This document shows positions 6,637 through 7,847 of a stretch of 7,847 bases of DNA, piece by piece (within the stretch, counting starts at the first letter, position 1; each line of letters begins with the position of its first letter). Under the pieces are notes generated by a model, which worked only from the letters and a program-made list of their open reading frames with translations, searched no databases and was not told where the DNA came from. This DNA comes from Actinomycetota bacterium (GTDB lineage: Bacteria; Actinomycetota; Humimicrobiia; Humimicrobiales; Humimicrobiaceae), in assembly GCA_028718045.1 (NCBI GenBank), contig JAQUMQ010000059.1, positions 1 through 7,847 on the forward strand, given 5' to 3'. The position numbers were made by a program, and so were the translations under genes.

Positions 6637-7389
6637 TTAAAGTAAAAATCTCCACCAAAATCCCAAATTTAAAAAAAGAAAATTCATAGCAGGATTAAGA
6701 AAAGACCAAAATATCCTTCCGCCAAGAAACATGAGCGCGAAAATAATAAAAAAACCGATCCTACCTATACTTAGATATTTAAACATCGCTCCTTCGGGTA
6801 AAAAGGAAGCGACTATTTTCGAACCATCCAGCGGAGGTATTGGTATAAAATTGAAAATTGCCAGAAATATATTAATTCTTATTGCATAAATAAAAATTGC
6901 ACTTATCACTCCGAACATAGATATTTTCGATGTTCCCAGTATCGCATATTCCAAACCTATATTTAATAACTCGGATGCGGATATTTTTGAGGTTACCGAT
7001 ACAATGAAAAGCAGCAAGCCGTATAACGATCCGAGAATAAACGATAATACAAGGTTGGTGCCTGGGCCGGCAATCGAAGTATTGCGAAGTCCTTTTCTAA
7101 AATTCCTGAAATATGTGGGATTTATAGGAACCGGTTTCGCATAAGCAAATATTATATTGGACCTTAAAAGCAGAAGAAGGATAGGCATCAATATGCTGCC
7201 GAAAATATCTATATGCTTTATGGGATTTAAAGTCAGCCTGCCAAGGCTTTTGGCGGTATAATCTCCGTTTTTCATCGCTACGTATCCATGCATAACTTCA
7301 TGCAAAACTACGGCAAGATAAATCCCGGGCAACGCTATCAAAAGCTGGAGTAAAAAATCCTTAAATTCAGAAAAAATATTTCCAATCAT
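6637..7389 (-). CDS. Site-2 protease family (M50) intramembrane zinc metalloprotease
   Basis: A 250-residue integral membrane protein. The zinc-binding motif HEVMH is at residues 30-34 inside the first membrane helix (about 14-34), and the third zinc ligand is D188 in FNFIPIPPLDGSKI (179-192), the family's N-x-x-P-x-P-x-L-DG signature. Further hydrophobic segments lie at about 64-82, 108-131, 155-180 and 211-232. AKPVPIN (84-90) and AGPGTN (107-112) are also typical of the small M50B-type proteases without PDZ domains. Members cleave membrane-spanning substrates, but the substrate of this short subgroup is generally not known and cannot be predicted here. The ATG follows an AT-rich leader with no Shine-Dalgarno sequence. 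It is the first gene after the 184-base gap behind xerD, so it may open the operon that continues with trpS, scpA and scpB. Confidence 0.91.
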   Translation of the reverse strand: MIGNIFSEFKDFLLQLLIALPGIYLAVVLHEVMHGYVAMKNGDYTAKSLGRLTLNPIKHIDIFGSILMPILLLLLRSNIIFAYAKPVPINPTYFRNFRKGLRNTSIAGPGTNLVLSFILGSLYGLLLFIVSVTSKISASELLNIGLEYAILGTSKISMFGVISAIFIYAIRINIFLAIFNFIPIPPLDGSKIVASFLPEGAMFKYLSIGRIGFFIIFALMFLGGRIFWSFLNPAMNFLFLNLGFWWRFLL

Positions 7390-7573
7390 ATTATAATAAA
7401 ATAATTACTACTTAAAACTTTCGACTTAAACAATAGCATAAAAAATAGTTTTAAAGATTTAAACATTACATTAATTTTGAAAATTATACAAATTTTTAAC
7501 CGAAATTAAAATTATAATAATGCTTATCTGTAAAAATAACGCTGAAGCCATAAAAATTTTATGAGTTTAAGCA
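7390..7573. other. Noncoding gap between xerD and the M50 protease gene
   Basis: This 184-base stretch, about 20% G+C by eye, is the largest intergenic space in the window. On the minus strand it holds two exact TATAAT hexamers, one of them at 7488-7483, but neither has a good -35 element at 16-18 bases. A promoter for the M50-trpS-scpAB operon probably lies here, but I cannot place it. It also contains a doubtful 26-codon frame (7551-7471). No riboswitch or T-box motif was recognised. Confidence 0.4.
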
Positions 7574-7606
7574 TCAGGACGACTTCTTGCTTCTCGGATG
7601 ATGCTT
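7569..7606 (-). terminator. Weak stem-loop spanning the xerD stop codon
   Basis: On the minus strand AAGCATCA and TGATGCTT form a perfect 8-base stem around a 22-base loop; the xerD stop codon TGA lies in the second arm. A short CGA/TCG pairing could form within the loop. A TTTTT run appears about 13 bases after the stem, too far for a standard intrinsic terminator. Stems of this size with long loops are expected by chance in AT-rich DNA, so the call rests mainly on its position at the gene end. Confidence 0.22.
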
Positions 7607-7847
7607 GAAATAAGAATTTTTAATAAACTTTTTATTTATATTAGTATATATTTCCGTTGTCGCTATGCTGCTATGCCCAAGAAGTTCCTGAACTACTCTT
7701 AAATCTGCTCCCCTTTCCAACATATGTGTTGCATAGCTGTGCCTGAATAGGTGCGGGTAAATTCTTTTATTTAAATTAAAAATTTTTTCATACTTTTTTA
7801 ATACTTTCCAAAAACCTTGTCTGGAAATCCCCGAGCCGTTCTTATTG
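7574..7847 (-). CDS. xerD: XerD-type tyrosine recombinase, C-terminal part (runs off right edge)
   Basis: The last 90 residues of a tyrosine recombinase are present; the gene continues beyond the window. The catalytic signature is clear: HLFRH at visible residues 32-36 (the His and Arg of the H-x-x-R motif), LGHSS at 56-60 (second His), and EIYTNI with the nucleophile Tyr at 67. The tail ends KHHPRSKKSS, matching the HPR-type ending of XerD/XerC proteins, with a short basic extension. Together with the ERGADLRVVQELLGH segment this is typical of Xer enzymes, which resolve chromosome dimers at dif near the division septum. Family members usually read IYTHV where this has IYTNI. Assignment to XerD rather than XerC or an integrase is an inference from the tail and the housekeeping context; no mobile element is visible nearby. 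The stop is TGA at 7576-7574. Confidence 0.88.
   Translation of the reverse strand, partial: NKNGSGISRQGFWKVLKKYEKIFNLNKRIYPHLFRHSYATHMLERGADLRVVQELLGHSSIATTEIYTNINKKFIKNSYFKHHPRSKKSS

Noticed and set aside
7483..7488. Exact TATAAT on the minus strand as the -10 of a promoter for the M50-trpS operon
   Set aside because: At 16-18 bases upstream there is only TTTTAA-like sequence, and the TG lies directly next to the hexamer rather than one base away as in an extended -10. Kept only as a remark in the gap entry.
7574..7847. Tyrosine recombinase as an integrase of a mobile element
   Set aside because: The HPR-type tail matches Xer enzymes, the context is housekeeping genes, and no attachment-site repeats, tRNA gene or phage genes are seen.

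Overview
This is an AT-rich bacterial window (about 30% G+C by eye) carrying ordinary chromosomal housekeeping genes. All ten genes lie on the minus strand, so the reading order runs from the right edge to the left: xerD (C-terminal part only), an M50 site-2-type membrane protease, trpS, scpA, scpB, rluB, tyrA, aroA, cmk, and the first 31 codons of a plsC-like acyltransferase at the left edge. Two of these, xerD and plsC, run off the window. No mobile element, CRISPR array, RNA gene, defence system or gene of unknown family was found.

Layout. The right block (7847-4263) holds xerD, a 184-base gap, then M50 protease-trpS-scpA-scpB packed tightly; scpA overlaps the end of trpS and only 9 bases separate scpA from scpB. 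rluB follows after 79 bases and ends in a hairpin that spans its stop codon. Just beyond that hairpin is the best promoter in the window (TTGATA, 17 bases, TAATAT), which would begin a second unit, tyrA-aroA, whose genes are 3 bases apart. A 114-base gap with a perfect 22-base palindrome then precedes cmk, with plsC starting 17 bases after the cmk stop.

How the genes work together. XerD and ScpA/ScpB act in chromosome dimer resolution and in SMC-dependent chromosome organisation. TrpS and RluB serve translation. TyrA and AroA belong to chorismate and tyrosine biosynthesis, the pathway that also supplies the tryptophan TrpS uses. Cmk supplies (d)CDP, and plsC-like enzymes make phosphatidate. 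In many bacteria cmk and plsC lead on to ispH and rpsA, which would lie beyond the left edge.

Organism. The low G+C, Lys/Ile/Asn-rich proteins and mostly weak Shine-Dalgarno sequences, together with an order resembling clostridial and some candidate-phylum chromosomes but without the sporulation genes that clostridia often place between scpB and rluB, suggest an AT-rich anaerobe-like lineage, for example Elusimicrobiota (Endomicrobium-like) or Omnitrophota. This is an inference from memory of gene orders and is uncertain.

The points most worth a second look are a cysteine pattern in TrpRS close to that of the iron-sulfur TrpRS of Thermotoga maritima, the palindrome before cmk, and the hairpin-promoter pair between rluB and tyrA. 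I do not see an undescribed multi-gene system here.
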